Part shown: positions 50,817-60,904 of the stretch, piece after piece | How positions within the stretch are numbered: position 1 is the first letter of the stretch | Layout of the letters: each line of letters opens with the position of its first letter | Source: Seminavis robusta | Taxonomy: Eukaryota; Bacillariophyta; Bacillariophyceae; Naviculales; Naviculaceae | Assembly (NCBI GenBank): GCA_903772945.1 | Contig: CAICTM010000020.1 | Location: 1 to 64,000, forward strand | Direction: 5' to 3' | DNA: 64,000 nt | The notes under the pieces: generated by a model | Told to the model about the DNA's origin: nothing | Database searches by the model: none | Seen by the model: the letters and a program-made list of their open reading frames with translations, nothing else | Translations under genes and position numbers: made by a program

Positions 50817-51833
50817 ATGGTAGCGAGCAACAGCAACAGCGAAGGCGGCGGTAGTGGAGGTTGTCCCGTGGCCAAGGATTCCACAACCACTGTCAATGAC
50901 AATACTGCCTCCAGCTCTTGGTCGGCTTGGTTGGGATTTGGCAACAACAGCAAAACCACAGTACCGAGCATTGCAAGCAGCAACAAGGATGAACCATCCA
51001 GCAGTACTACTATCGATGTTGGCAATGGATGTCCCGTGCAGCACAGCGACAAGACACCGTCTTCCTTGGAAGAAGCCGCGGGCTATTCGCAACGGCCACA
51101 TCCCGATCAACAAGGCGTGGAACTCTCCACCCGTCGTGTCGTCTCGTCCATTCCGCGTGGCAGTAGTACAACCGAAGAAAAGGGACCCCATCATCAACCA
51201 AAAACAGATCAACAACCACCCAACTGGGTGTATCCTTCGGAACAACAATTCTTTCACGCCTTGCGACGAAAGGGATGGGACCACGTACAGGCCAGTTCGG
51301 TACCCACCGTATTGGAAATCCACAATTCCATTAATGAACGAACTTGGAAACAAGTACTCGAATGGGAACAAGATATGGATCTTCCAGTTCCTACGACGAC
51401 ATCCAACGGGCCTGCCAAATTTGTGGAAACCAATCTCAAGTTGGTGCGATTTCTGGGACGACCCAGTGATTTGTCACCACAGGCATTCCTCTGGACCAAA
51501 ATCATGCAATGGAACGAACCACCCTTTGATCGGCATGATTGGTATGTTCAAAAACAACCATCACGTCAAAATAATAATGTCGAAAGCGAAGTAGTATCCT
51601 ACCCCATTCAACGTTATGTCATTGACTACTACATGGTGCCACCACCGCATCCGGACTTGCCACCGAAACCCTATGTCGATGTCCGTCCTGCATTGGATTC
51701 ACCACGAGCCGTCTCGCTGAGGGCTCGAAGATTTCTCCAAGATGAATTGCCCGCTCTGTGGACCGCCTACGTGGATTACAAGGCGCAACAACCAAGATAT
51801 TACGATGGGCATGGGCCGTACACCAAAAAGTAA
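50817..51833 (+). CDS. HCCS: Cytochrome c haem lyase (holocytochrome c synthase)
   Basis: A 338-residue protein from ATG 50817. The N-terminal part has two CPV haem-regulatory motifs (GGCPVAK at about residue 15 and NGCPVQHS near 73) in a Ser/Thr-rich region. The conserved core starts at NWVYPSEQQFFHALRRKGW and continues with VPTVLEIHNSINERTWKQVLEWE, FLGRPSDLSPQAFLWTKIM, PFDRHDWYV, YVIDYYMVPP and DVRPALDSPRAVSLRARRF, all typical of the family. HCCS attaches haem covalently to apocytochrome c in the mitochondrial intermembrane space. Spacing and order are as in yeast Cyc3. Single exon; the stop is TAA directly followed by GTACCGG. Confidence 0.95.
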   Translation: MVASNSNSEGGGSGGCPVAKDSTTTVNDNTASSSWSAWLGFGNNSKTTVPSIASSNKDEPSSSTTIDVGNGCPVQHSDKTPSSLEEAAGYSQRPHPDQQGVELSTRRVVSSIPRGSSTTEEKGPHHQPKTDQQPPNWVYPSEQQFFHALRRKGWDHVQASSVPTVLEIHNSINERTWKQVLEWEQDMDLPVPTTTSNGPAKFVETNLKLVRFLGRPSDLSPQAFLWTKIMQWNEPPFDRHDWYVQKQPSRQNNNVESEVVSYPIQRYVIDYYMVPPPHPDLPPKPYVDVRPALDSPRAVSLRARRFLQDELPALWTAYVDYKAQQPRYYDGHGPYTKK

Positions 51834-52516
51834 GTACCGGTAGTGAATGATGGACGGACTGACTGACTGAATGGCTAGCTAGAAGGAGGATATTGTAGAC
51901 TTGCAAACATAAGGCGAGGATCAAAGCTACTTTTTATGAGCTACTGCGTAGTTAGCTAGCTATGATGCACAGCGCGCGGTCATGGAAAGGCCGAAATTGG
52001 CTTTGGTTTTGACTCGACTCGACTCCAACAAGAGGCAATTCCCTTTGTGCTACTGTACAGGTATACCGCCGGCCAGGTGAAGCCAAAAACATGAGAGAGG
52101 AATCGCAGTCAGCCAGTTCTCAAGCAGCAAACGACTTATTAATTTTAAAAGCAAAGGGTAGAAGGAGGCTGGTCGTTGAAGTTCAGCCAAATAATGCAGT
52201 GCCGCCCGGAACCTATCTGGCTAGAGTTTGTTGCTCTGCCTGATGAATACGTCTAGCGAGACCTCCCATACAGTACCGTACGATAGAGCCACTTCAATTG
52301 GTCTGGACATGGAGCTCAACAAGAAGACCAAATGATGGTGAGAATGTGCTTTTGACTTCGCCGAGTTGCTAAACTCAAAAACCGCTGCTTTTCATCCAAA
52401 AACAAGCAAGTGTGTTTGAGAGCTGCTTTCTCCATAAATTTGATTTTCACTCTCCGGTTTTGCACCGCCCACAAAACAACTTTGGCCTCTTTTGTTTCAC
52501 AAAGCAACCATCGACC
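51834..52516. other. Intergenic, 680 bp
   Basis: GGCTAGCTAG, GACTGACTGACTGA (51857-51870) and GACTCGACTCGACTC (52012-52025) simple repeats, with a weak inverted pair; no gene. Shared between the 3' end of the haem lyase and the promoter of the next gene. Confidence 0.4.
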
Positions 52517-53592
52517 ATGGCACTCGGCAAGGAGAAGAGAAAGACGACTGTCGTCGTTACTAGTGGTGCCGATGACACTCCAGTAGCTCCTCCAGTTGTA
52601 GACGGCCTCCGCGAGCTTCCTGACAACTTTTGTCCGGTGGAGGAGGTCGTGCTTGGCGGTGAGTACTGAAAGGCCACTGGATGACTGCACCAGCGATCGC
52701 TGCAGCATCATGGTTGGCCATGACACATCATACATTTACTTGTTTCATTGATCGGATCCTTTCTACGATAACATGCATTTGTCCTTTTCTTTGCCTTCCC
52801 GCATTAATATATTTCATAGGCGACGAGAACATCGCCAAGATTCACCCAGGCAACCGACGTCTTCAAGCTCTCATCGAAGCCAAACTACCACAGTACGCCG
52901 CACCCAAGCGGACCATCAAGGCGAGAGTCGTCGAAGAGGTCATGAGAGAAATTGCCGAGGCCAGCCACGTTGGAGGATTCGTCCACTACGATCCAAACGC
53001 TAAGCGGTGGTTCGCTCTTCACGATGGACGCAAGATTCGAAATCTGATCTCCAGTTTGTTCCGCGTTGCCCTTGCCGAACGCAACAAGACTTCGTATGGG
53101 ATGACGGTCGACTACAGCAAGCAGCAGGAACGACACAAGACGTCAATGTACCCACCCCCCAAGGCGAATGCACCAAACGCTACGGCTGGTCGTGCCGTCA
53201 CCGCGGGACCGGATCATCTATCGTCGCCACTGCCGCACGATATTCTTGCATTGGTGTCGTCTCCTTCGCCACTCAAGTTTCGACCCTCTTCACCCATTGC
53301 GTCTCCACCCATCTTTACCATCTGCGAGTTGAATCAACCGTCCAACAAAAGTGCCCACGCGACTGTGCCCAATGGTGTTCATGCTCGCCCTGGACTCAAC
53401 GTGAGGCCGACTTTTGTGGGCTCCTCCCCGATGGAGATTCCGCCTGTGCGCAAGCAGCCGATGAGTGGTGCTTCTAGCATCAGTCCAGCGCCCTTTCCCT
53501 TTGCTTACTCCCCGCGACAGCAAGCAGCCCAAGCAGCCGCAGGAGATTTGGAACTGGAGGACTTGATCAAGTTCTTGAAGGAAAGCGCATAA
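52517..53592 (+). CDS. DUF6824-like protein (HPGN motif), two exons
   Basis: Exons 52517-52658 and 52820-53592 (161-bp intron, GTGAGT...CATAG) give 304 residues. The motif IHPGNRRLQALIEAKLPQY, then KARVVEEVMREI and GGFVHYDPNAKRWFAL, matches the DUF6824 pattern N-x-HPGN-x2-[FL], typical of a large, uncharacterised diatom family usually written 'DVLCGRG...HPGN...F'. Here the first part is degenerate (NFCPVEEVVLGGDENIAKIHPGN), and the splice falls between them, which supports the exon model. The remainder is Ser/Pro-rich and disordered, ending in a short acidic/helical tail (LELEDLIKFLKES). It may bind DNA or regulate transcription, but this is not known. Confidence 0.8.
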
Positions 53593-54214
53593 GCATCCGT
53601 ACAGTCCCTGTCAAAGAGGTCGCCTGTTGAGTGGCACACCAAATTTGCTACATGTACAATCATTCTGCTGAACCCCTCAGAGGAAATCCGCGCAAGAACA
53701 GGACCATGTGCAAAACCAGAACCATTTGTTCAACCCTACCGGTATGCATACGTTACCTGGCAAGGCCCCGTTGTTGGATACAGCGTCCTCGTGGACGAGA
53801 GAACAAAAGCGCTACTATAGCTAGCACTAGCATAACAACTAACTGTAGAGCACGGAACACATGCACGAATTCAATCGTCAATAGGTTGATAAGATACTCG
53901 AACCTCGGCAACCGATGACATCAGGATTGCATAAACCCATCCTATAGGTTGTCCTACACTACCGTACCCCGACACCGCGACCGAAGCCTCTAAAGGTACC
54001 GGTACGTGGTTCACCATGTCACAACCGTCCCCACGACAGAAGCGCTGTACGGTACTACGGCACCGGTAGTAGGCATTTCACGCCAAAAGTAAATTTTGTA
54101 TTCAGGAACTTGCTTTCCTCAGGCTATCCATAAGAGTTAAACGGACCACTCTATGTAATCAACTTCTACTTCACTATCTAATCACACAAGCACTTCTCTG
54201 CTGTACCTAATTTC
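53593..54214. other. Intergenic, 620 bp, with repeat and inverted-duplication border
   Basis: A dispersed repeat copy lies at 53752-53915. The inverted duplication that carries desaturases 2 and 3 starts at about 54080-54100, at the sequence just past copy 2's stop. TACCGGTA-type palindromes occur at 53994-54004 and 54060-54070. Confidence 0.5.
53752..53915 (+). repeat. Dispersed repeat, copy 1 (copy 2 at 56665-56845)
   Basis: CTGGCAAGGCCCCGTTGTT...GGACGAGAGAACAAAAGCGC...ATAACAACTAACTGTAGAGCACGG-like sequence recurs at 56665-56845 in the same orientation with insertions of TACCGGTA and GTAGCTAG text. The second copy lies between the two head-to-head desaturase genes. No inverted ends; unclassified. 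Confidence 0.65.
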
Positions 54215-55769
54215 TCAATTTCTCTCTTCCTCCGAGGCCGAGGCCGAGGCTGCGGGTGGGTGACTCATTTTGCTGTACCACTGCAAATGGATCTCCCAGA
54301 CTTCTCTCCATCCACCATAACACTTGTACTGCACTCCAAACTCCTCACAAGTCTTTCTCACTACAGGGGCAATGAGGTGCAAATGACAGTGATTGAGACC
54401 AGGAAAGAGATGATGCTCAATCTGCATGTTCAATCCATTGGAAAGAATGTGCCAGAAAAGACTGTCCGGTGCAAAATTGTTGGCTGTTTCCACTTGTGCA
54501 GCAGCCCAGGAGGCGGCCAATCGGGGATCCCGCTTTTTGCTTCCTTGTCCCTTGGCTTTGGTTTCCAGATCAGACGACAAGGAAGCTTCATTGATGTGGC
54601 TGATCTGAGACATCAGACTAAAAAGCCAACCCAAGGTGGCAATGTGGAGGATGACAGATACCAATGCCACACTTCTAGAAGAGTGTGCAAAAAAGGGTGC
54701 CACAATCACCACAGCATTGTACAAAGAAAAGTGAAGGTACACTCCCAGTTTCCTTGAAAGCCTGTCTTGATCTTGCCATTTGACCATATGAAGCATCCCA
54801 GTTAAGATCATCTGGTATGGCAACTTCAGAGTAACTCCAAAGACTGTAAAGGCATACCAAAACATAACATACCACACATGACGCTGTTTCTCTGTGATGT
54901 ATTTGCTTTTGTTATGCACACGAATATACTTGCGAAAATGGTGTAAATCAGGGTCATGATTGTGTTCATTGGTGAAGGAGTGGTGGGCATAGGTGTGCTG
55001 ATGCTGCCACATGATGGGATTTGCAATGAAGCTCATGGCCCAAACACCCCATTCATTGAGGAGTGGGTGGTTATGGCTAGTAGCAAAGTGGCCAGAATCA
55101 TGGCCAATGGCTCCCATGAACCAACCAGCCCATGCAAACAAGAAAGAACCCAAGATGCTGCCCTATGGACTCACATGGGATCGATAATAAGCAAGGTCAG
55201 TTATTGTGATAATACACAATTTATCCCAACCGCAAGCAAATTCTGTGATGTGGGGTGTAACTCACTTTGACAACATGGAGATACCCTGTGACCAAGAAGG
55301 ACAGAACCACTAATCCATAGTAGAGAAAACGTCCCCAGCTGGCTCCACGATCTGTTTGTGGGTCCAATCCGTTGGCTCTAAGAGCATCCGTCACCCGTTG
55401 TTTTAGAATCTCGTAGAAACAGTCTTGCTTCGGTGATTTGTTCCTTTCTTCCACGAGGAATTTTTCCAGAATCTTGTTGTAGCCTGGTGAAAAGGCATGA
55501 TAGCTTTCAACCAAAGCTGTACAATCACGGCCTTCGCCCAACAAGATGGCTTCCTTGCCACCGGGATGCCGATCCACAAACTCTTGGAGATCATATCCAT
55601 TGCCATGGATCCACCATAATTTGCTGTCAAGTTCAGCATCTTCTTTTTCGTCTTGTTTGGGATCCGCTAATTGCTTCGTCCCATTTTTATCGAAGGAATC
55701 ATTCAGTTGACTGTCGTCAAAAAGGCACACGCTGGGGCCGCGTTGGTTGTCTTCTTTGCAGGGAGGCAT
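54215..55769 (-). CDS. Cytochrome b5-fusion front-end desaturase, copy 2
   Basis: Exons 55769-55266 and 55162-54215 (103-bp intron, GTGAGT...CATAG) encode 483 residues. The b5 domain keeps HPGG and the SYHAFS ligand; the histidine boxes are HDSGH, HTYAHH and QIEHH, as in copy 1, with exon 1 exactly 168 codons in all three copies. It begins MPPCKEDNQRGPSVCLFDD, identical to copy 3. The C-terminus is longer, with an AASASASEE repeat that looks like replication slippage. Its intron sequence differs from those of copies 1 and 3, which match each other over much of their length. It lies head to head with copy 3. ER membrane location and use of cyt b5 electrons are inferred from family; regiospecificity is unknown. 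Confidence 0.9.
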
Positions 55770-57637
55770 TTTGGGGTCTCTCAACTTGCGAGATGGCAGC
55801 TATGAGCTTGTTGTCGGTTTGGAAAGTGAAAGCTTTTGAAGTCCGCTATGGGCAGAATTGTGTCAACAGGCAAGTCTGTTCCATCCTTTGTATCGAACGT
55901 ATTGGCTTGAGGGAACTGGGAACTGGGGTCAATGAATGAAGCTCGCTGAGAAACCAGGTACGACTGTACCGGTACTAGCTAGTAGCTGTGCTGAGGCCAA
56001 AGAACTGCGAAGCCTTGGTCTTTAGAACAATTCACCCACCATGCTAGCTACTACCCTTGCCAGTATGCTCTGGTGTGCAGGGTGCAGGGGTGCCATTTGC
56101 TTGGCTTTAAGAAAAATGCAGGTTGAGTGCACTACCGGTAGGCGGCTGCCCTCGTACTAATGTGCGCGGGATCTGGAAGTCTTCGCTTGCCTTTTGAATG
56201 GTTTATCCAACTGTGACTCGACTCGGCTCGACCGACACTCGATGTTTGGCTTTAATAAAGTTGCTACCTGGTAGCTACCAATTATGTAGATGCAGGGCGG
56301 CTATGCAGCTTGTCCAACCAGGTGTTGGGGCAGTATACAGCCGTACGACAGCCCATCGGGGGCCCCGAGGTTCCAGCGGTATTTTCTCAACCCATTGACG
56401 ATTGAATTCGCTCTAAAACATCGAAACAAGGTACGGCCTGTGACGTAGACCTCATAATTCCCATAATTTCGATACTAGCTAGTTTCACTCTGAATCGTCA
56501 CATACCGTAGAATCGAAATGATTATCAGACTTGGATGTCTCTGAGCAAGCAACCTGCGGGATCTGAAAGTCTTCGTCTTCCCTTTTGAATGGTTTGTTGA
56601 CGCATGAAGTTGCTACTTTCCTCCAAGAAGGTACCGGAACCCTCGATTCAACGCTACCGGTACCTGGTAAGGCCCCTTGTTCGGTCCAGTGTGGTGGACG
56701 AGAGAACAAAAGCGCTACCGGTATGATACTAGTAGCTAGTACTATTAGTGCTATAACAACTGTAGAGCACGGCACACAGGCATGTAATGGATCGAATGAT
56801 TCAATCGTCAGTGCCCTGAGGAAGATACTGGTTTGCCGTCATCAAGTACCCAGGAAGTAGCAACTTTGTATTTTAAAAAGCCCAACATCAAGTCACAGTT
56901 GGATAGATGCAAGTCAACAAACCAGAATCGAATCGAACGATCAATCAAATCGAATCAATCGAATCATGTAATTTTAGGTATCCCCACAACTCCATACCGG
57001 TACAGCTACGACTGTTTCCAGTCGTACCGGTACTGAAACGAGTACTGGTACGAACCGCCGCTCGTGCGCTTTACGGTCCCACCGGTACGAACGGTACCAA
57101 GCCAAGGGAATTGAGCAAAAAACATGAGTGGCGGAAGCTGGCCAACATCAAGGTGTACGGAACAACATGCAGTAACCCAGCTGGGCACCTGCACTGACCC
57201 GCACTTGATACTGTTTTATACATTAGTAAACCTACGCTGACCTGACCTTCATGCATGTGCTGCACTGACCTGCGTGCAGGTGCATGCATGGTATAACGTA
57301 GAAGTGCAGCGATAGATGCACTCATTTTTGCACACTCGAGTATTGCATAGGGTATGGCGTGACACGTTGGAAGAATTACGGTACGTACCAGTACGCGATT
57401 GAATCCATTCGTGTTTTGCTCGGCGTTACCTAGTTTCGCATTCCTTTGGCTACCGTGCATTTGACGGAAGTCGGAGCTGCAGCCATGATAAGCAAGTCAT
57501 TGACCCCACAAGCCATGCCAAAGAATTGCCTGTTGACACAATTCTGCCCATACCAGACTTCAAAAAGCTCTCACTACAGAAACCAACAGAAAGCTCGTAC
57601 CGGTAGCTGCCATCTCGCAAGTTGAGAGAACCCCAAA
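55770..57637. promoter_or_regulatory. Spacer between head-to-head desaturase genes
   Basis: About 1.9 kb containing both promoters and, at each end, the mirror-image leader. Its centre is unique and repeat-rich: a duplicated GTCTTCG...CCTTTTGAATGGTTT segment at about 56177-56203 and 56568-56594, the second dispersed repeat (56665-56845), and many TACCGGTA palindromes (56656, 56718, 56995, 57025). No gene supported. Confidence 0.5.
56665..56845 (+). repeat. Dispersed repeat, copy 2
   Basis: It matches 53752-53915: GGTAAGGCCCC, GACGAGAGAACAAAAGCGCTA, ATAACAACTGTAGAGCACGGC and AAGATACT in the same order. It contains an extra run of CTAGTAGCTAGTACT-type sequence. Confidence 0.6.
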
Positions 57638-59185
57638 ATGCCTCCTTGCAAAGAAGACAACCAACGCGGCCCCAGCGTGTGCCTTTTTGACGACAGTCAA
57701 CTGAATGATTCCTTCGATAAAAATGGGACGAAGCAATTAGCGGATCCCAAACAAGACGAAAAAGAAGATGCTGAACTTGACAGCAAATTATGGTGGATCC
57801 ATGGCAATGGATATGATCTCCAAGAGTTTGTGGATTGGCATCCCGGTGGCAAGGAAGCCATCTTGTTGGGCAAAGGCCGTGATTGTACAGCTTTGGTGGA
57901 GAGCTATCATGCCTTTTCACCAGGCTACAACAAGGTTCTGGAAAAATTCCTTGCGGAAGAAAAGAACAAATTACCAAAGCCAGACTTTTTCTACGAGATC
58001 CTAAAAGAACGGGTTATGGACACTCTCAGAGCCAACGGATTGCACCCACAAAAAGATCGTGGAGCCAGCTGGGGACGTTTTCTCTACTATGGATTGGTGG
58101 CTCTATCCTTCTCGGTCACTGCCTATCTCCATGCTGTCAAAGTGAGTTCCACCTTCCACAAAATCAGAGAGTTTGTGTGTGGCTGGGACAATGAATTGTG
58201 CAACTGCATCTGATACTGACTTTGCTCGTTGATCTTTCCCACATCATAGGGTAGCATTTTGGGTTCTTTCTTGTTTGCATGGGCTGGTTGGTTCATGGGA
58301 GCCATTGGCCATGATTCTGGCCACTTTGCTACTAGCCATAACCACCCACTCCTCAATGAATGGGGTGTTTGGGCCATGAGCCTCATTGCAAATCCCATCA
58401 TGTGGCAGCATCAGCACACCTATGCCCACCACTCCTTCACCAATGAACACAATCATGACCCTGATTTACACCATTTTCGCAAGTATATTCGTGTGCACAA
58501 CAGAGGCAAATACATCACAGAGAAACAGCGCCATTTGTGGTATGTGATGTTTTGGTATGCCTTTACAGTCTTTGGAGTTACTCTGAATTTCCCATTCGAG
58601 ATGATCTTAACTGGGATGCTTCATATGGTCAAATGGCAAGATCAAGACAGGCTTTCAAGGAAACTGGGAGTGTACCTTCACTTTTCTTTGTACATTGCTG
58701 TGGTGATCGTGGCACCCTTTTTTGCACACTCTTCTAGAAGTGTGGCATTGGCATCTGTCATCCTGCACATTGCCACCTTGGGTTGGCTTTTTGCGCTGAT
58801 GTCTCAGATCAGTCACATCAATGAAGCTTCCTTGTCGTCTGATCTGGAAACCAAAGCCAAGGGACAAGGAAGCAAAAAGCGGGATCCCCGATTGGCCGCC
58901 TCCTGGGCTGCTGCACAAGTGGAAACAGCCAACAATTTTGCACCGGACAGTCTTTTCTGGCACATTCTTTCCAATGGATTGAACATGCAGATTGAGCACC
59001 ATCTCTTTCCTGGTCTCAATCACTGTCATTTGCACCTCATTGCCCCTGTAGTGAGAAAGACTTGTGAGGAGTTTGGAGTGCAGTACAAGTGTTATGGTGG
59101 ATGGAGAGAAGTCTGGGAGATCCATTTGCAGTGGTACAGCAAAATGAGTCACCCACCCTCAGCCTCGGAGGAAGAGAGAAATTGA
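57638..59185 (+). CDS. Cytochrome b5-fusion front-end desaturase, copy 3
   Basis: Exons 57638-58141 and 58250-59185 (108-bp intron, GTGAGT...CATAG) give 479 residues. All histidine boxes are intact (HDSGH, HTYAHH, QIEHH) and HPGG is kept, but the residue before it is Trp (FVDWHPGG), where the others have Arg. The N-terminus and exon 2 match copy 2, whereas the end of exon 1 (KVLEKFL..EEK, PDFFYEILKERV, YLHAVK) and the intron match copy 1, a mosaic best explained by gene conversion. GLHPQKDRG and SVTAYLHAVK carry private changes (for example His for Asp). It looks intact and functional. Confidence 0.9.
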
Positions 59186-59631
59186 GAAATTAGGTAGAGT
59201 AGAGAAGTGCCTGTAATTGCTTCTTAGTAGATGGTGCAGTAGAAGTGATTACAAGAGTGGTCCGTGTAGCCTGAGGAAAAGCAAGTTCCTGAAAGAAAGT
59301 TGACTACCTGGAGGTATCCGTGTAACCTCCAATCCGCGGTTCGTAACGGACCGCACAGAACTTCAAACAGCTCAACTGGGGTTTAGAAAGGCGCTTTTCT
59401 GTCATTGCCTCCATGTTTCTTGGGGCTACTAGGTACTAGTACATCACAGGTCTTTAACAAGTATAAATAACAAGATCTCTGATCTGTCATTGCCTCCATG
59501 TTCGTCTCAGCCGCTCTCACATTATAAGACAGTGTCCTACCGTAGTGCTTGCGAGAATCCGCAAGAGCAGACTTGTATTGCATCCCCCTTCCAGTACATC
59601 TAGCTAGCTAGCTAGAATAGTAACAATCATC
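59186..59631. other. Intergenic, 450 bp
   Basis: The right edge of the inverted duplication is near 59300. Then a short direct repeat, CTGTCATTGCCTCCATGTT (59398-59416 and 59484-59502), and CTAGCTAGCTAGCTAG at 59600-59615. No gene. Confidence 0.5.
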
Positions 59632-60904
59632 ATGTCGGAAGATTCCGACACCGCAACGTCCAAAAATGACACAGCCAACAGCAGCATTCGCCGCAAAGAT
59701 ATGAATCATCCCCGTGATCTTGTCAATCAAAACCGCAACCGACCTCAAGGACAACGAGTCGAGTCGAACAGGCAGACTTTGTTTTGGAAGAACGATCGAC
59801 TGCCTTTTTGCATCAAGCTTCCAGTGTGTTTCCTCAGTGCCCCAACAGCAAAAAGGCCAGCAATCCTTGGGCGTGTTGTTTTTGCTTGACTCTCTTTCAT
59901 CACCCACATGACAAGACTACTACTCCTGCAGCAGACTCGTGCGAAATCGAGTCTTTGACAAAGTCGGTGGCTCGCTACATGGCGTGGTTTGCCCAGAAAT
60001 CCAAAAAGGAACAACAAGCCATTCTGGTATGCGTCGAGGCTATATTTTACGAAAAACACCTTCATCTTGCCAACACTGCCCATTCCACAACCAGATGAAA
60101 AGAAATACTTGATTTGCTCCAGTGCTCTCACCAACATTCTTGGAGTTGGCCAGGGCTTTTACGAGACTTGCCAAAAGGCAGCCAGAGAGAACAAACTAGT
60201 CTACCCATTCACAAAAACACCGGGAAGCGGAATCGTCGAGTTGACAAGAGTTTGGAATATATTTGAGGGCGTTTTTGCAGGAAATGCTACAATTGGCCCA
60301 ACAAAACACCCCGGCGCTGGAGGACAAGGAAGAGTATTATTATTCCTTGCCCGAAGGCTACTCTGGACGCAGTCTTTACCGGCAGTTTTGCTTTGTCAGA
60401 GGATGGAAAGGATCGCACGAAGGTTCTAGCATGGAAGAACGACAAGATGACGAATGGGTGCCATCAGGAAATCAACCACAACCAGTCTGTGTTAAAAGGG
60501 AACCTTTGTTCGATTTTGGCAAGAACACTGTCCCCAACTGCGGACACCTGTCAACAAGCACTGGCGCAAGAAACCACCCACGTTCACTACTGGCAATCCT
60601 CCAAATGGAGAAAGCACAGAAGTTGACAATCCACCACCAACCACCACCAAAAAGGCAATGCCGCCACCAACCACAACACGTCTGGAACCGTCCCAAATCT
60701 ACGCTTTCTTTGGAATGGCGCCGCCACCATCCTCTTTGTCGGATCATGGCAAAACAAAATGCAACAGCAAAAAATGAATTCTGGAATGTGCTGATGCCAC
60801 CACTACCTTGGTGAACAAAATGCTGGCAACAGTGGTCGATGGAAACCAAGCCAAAGTCAGGGCCGAAGTTGCTAGAAGATTGCTGGTGCAAGAAGAGGAG
60901 TAAT
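59632..60904 (+). pseudogene. Remnant of an unrecognised protein gene, frame repeatedly lost
   Basis: From ATG 59632 on, coding-like text is spread over all three + frames: MSEDSDTATSKND, then SVARYMAWFAQKSKKEQQAI, then KYLICSSALTNILGVGQGFY, then EEYYYSLPEGYSGRSLYRQF. Each piece is good coding sequence in composition, and they follow one another in order, so either several small introns or multiple frame losses (at least three) are present. No clean GT-AG pair explains each change. I do not recognise the family; the LTNILGVG/GFYETCQKAARENK part looks like a DNA-binding helix. Probably a decayed copy of a multi-copy gene. Confidence 0.35.

Larger units (their letters stand above)
54080..59300. 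repeat. Inverted duplication containing desaturase copies 2 and 3
   Basis: The left arm (about 55880 down to 54080) and right arm (about 57500 up to 59300) are reverse complements, including coding exons, 5' leader (TTGAGAGA then CCCCAAAATG) and 3' UTR (GAGTGGTCCGT, GCCTGAGGAAA, GCAAGTTCCTGAA). They face away from a unique spacer of about 1.6 kb. Divergence is clear, with most differences at silent or UTR positions. Confidence 0.85.
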
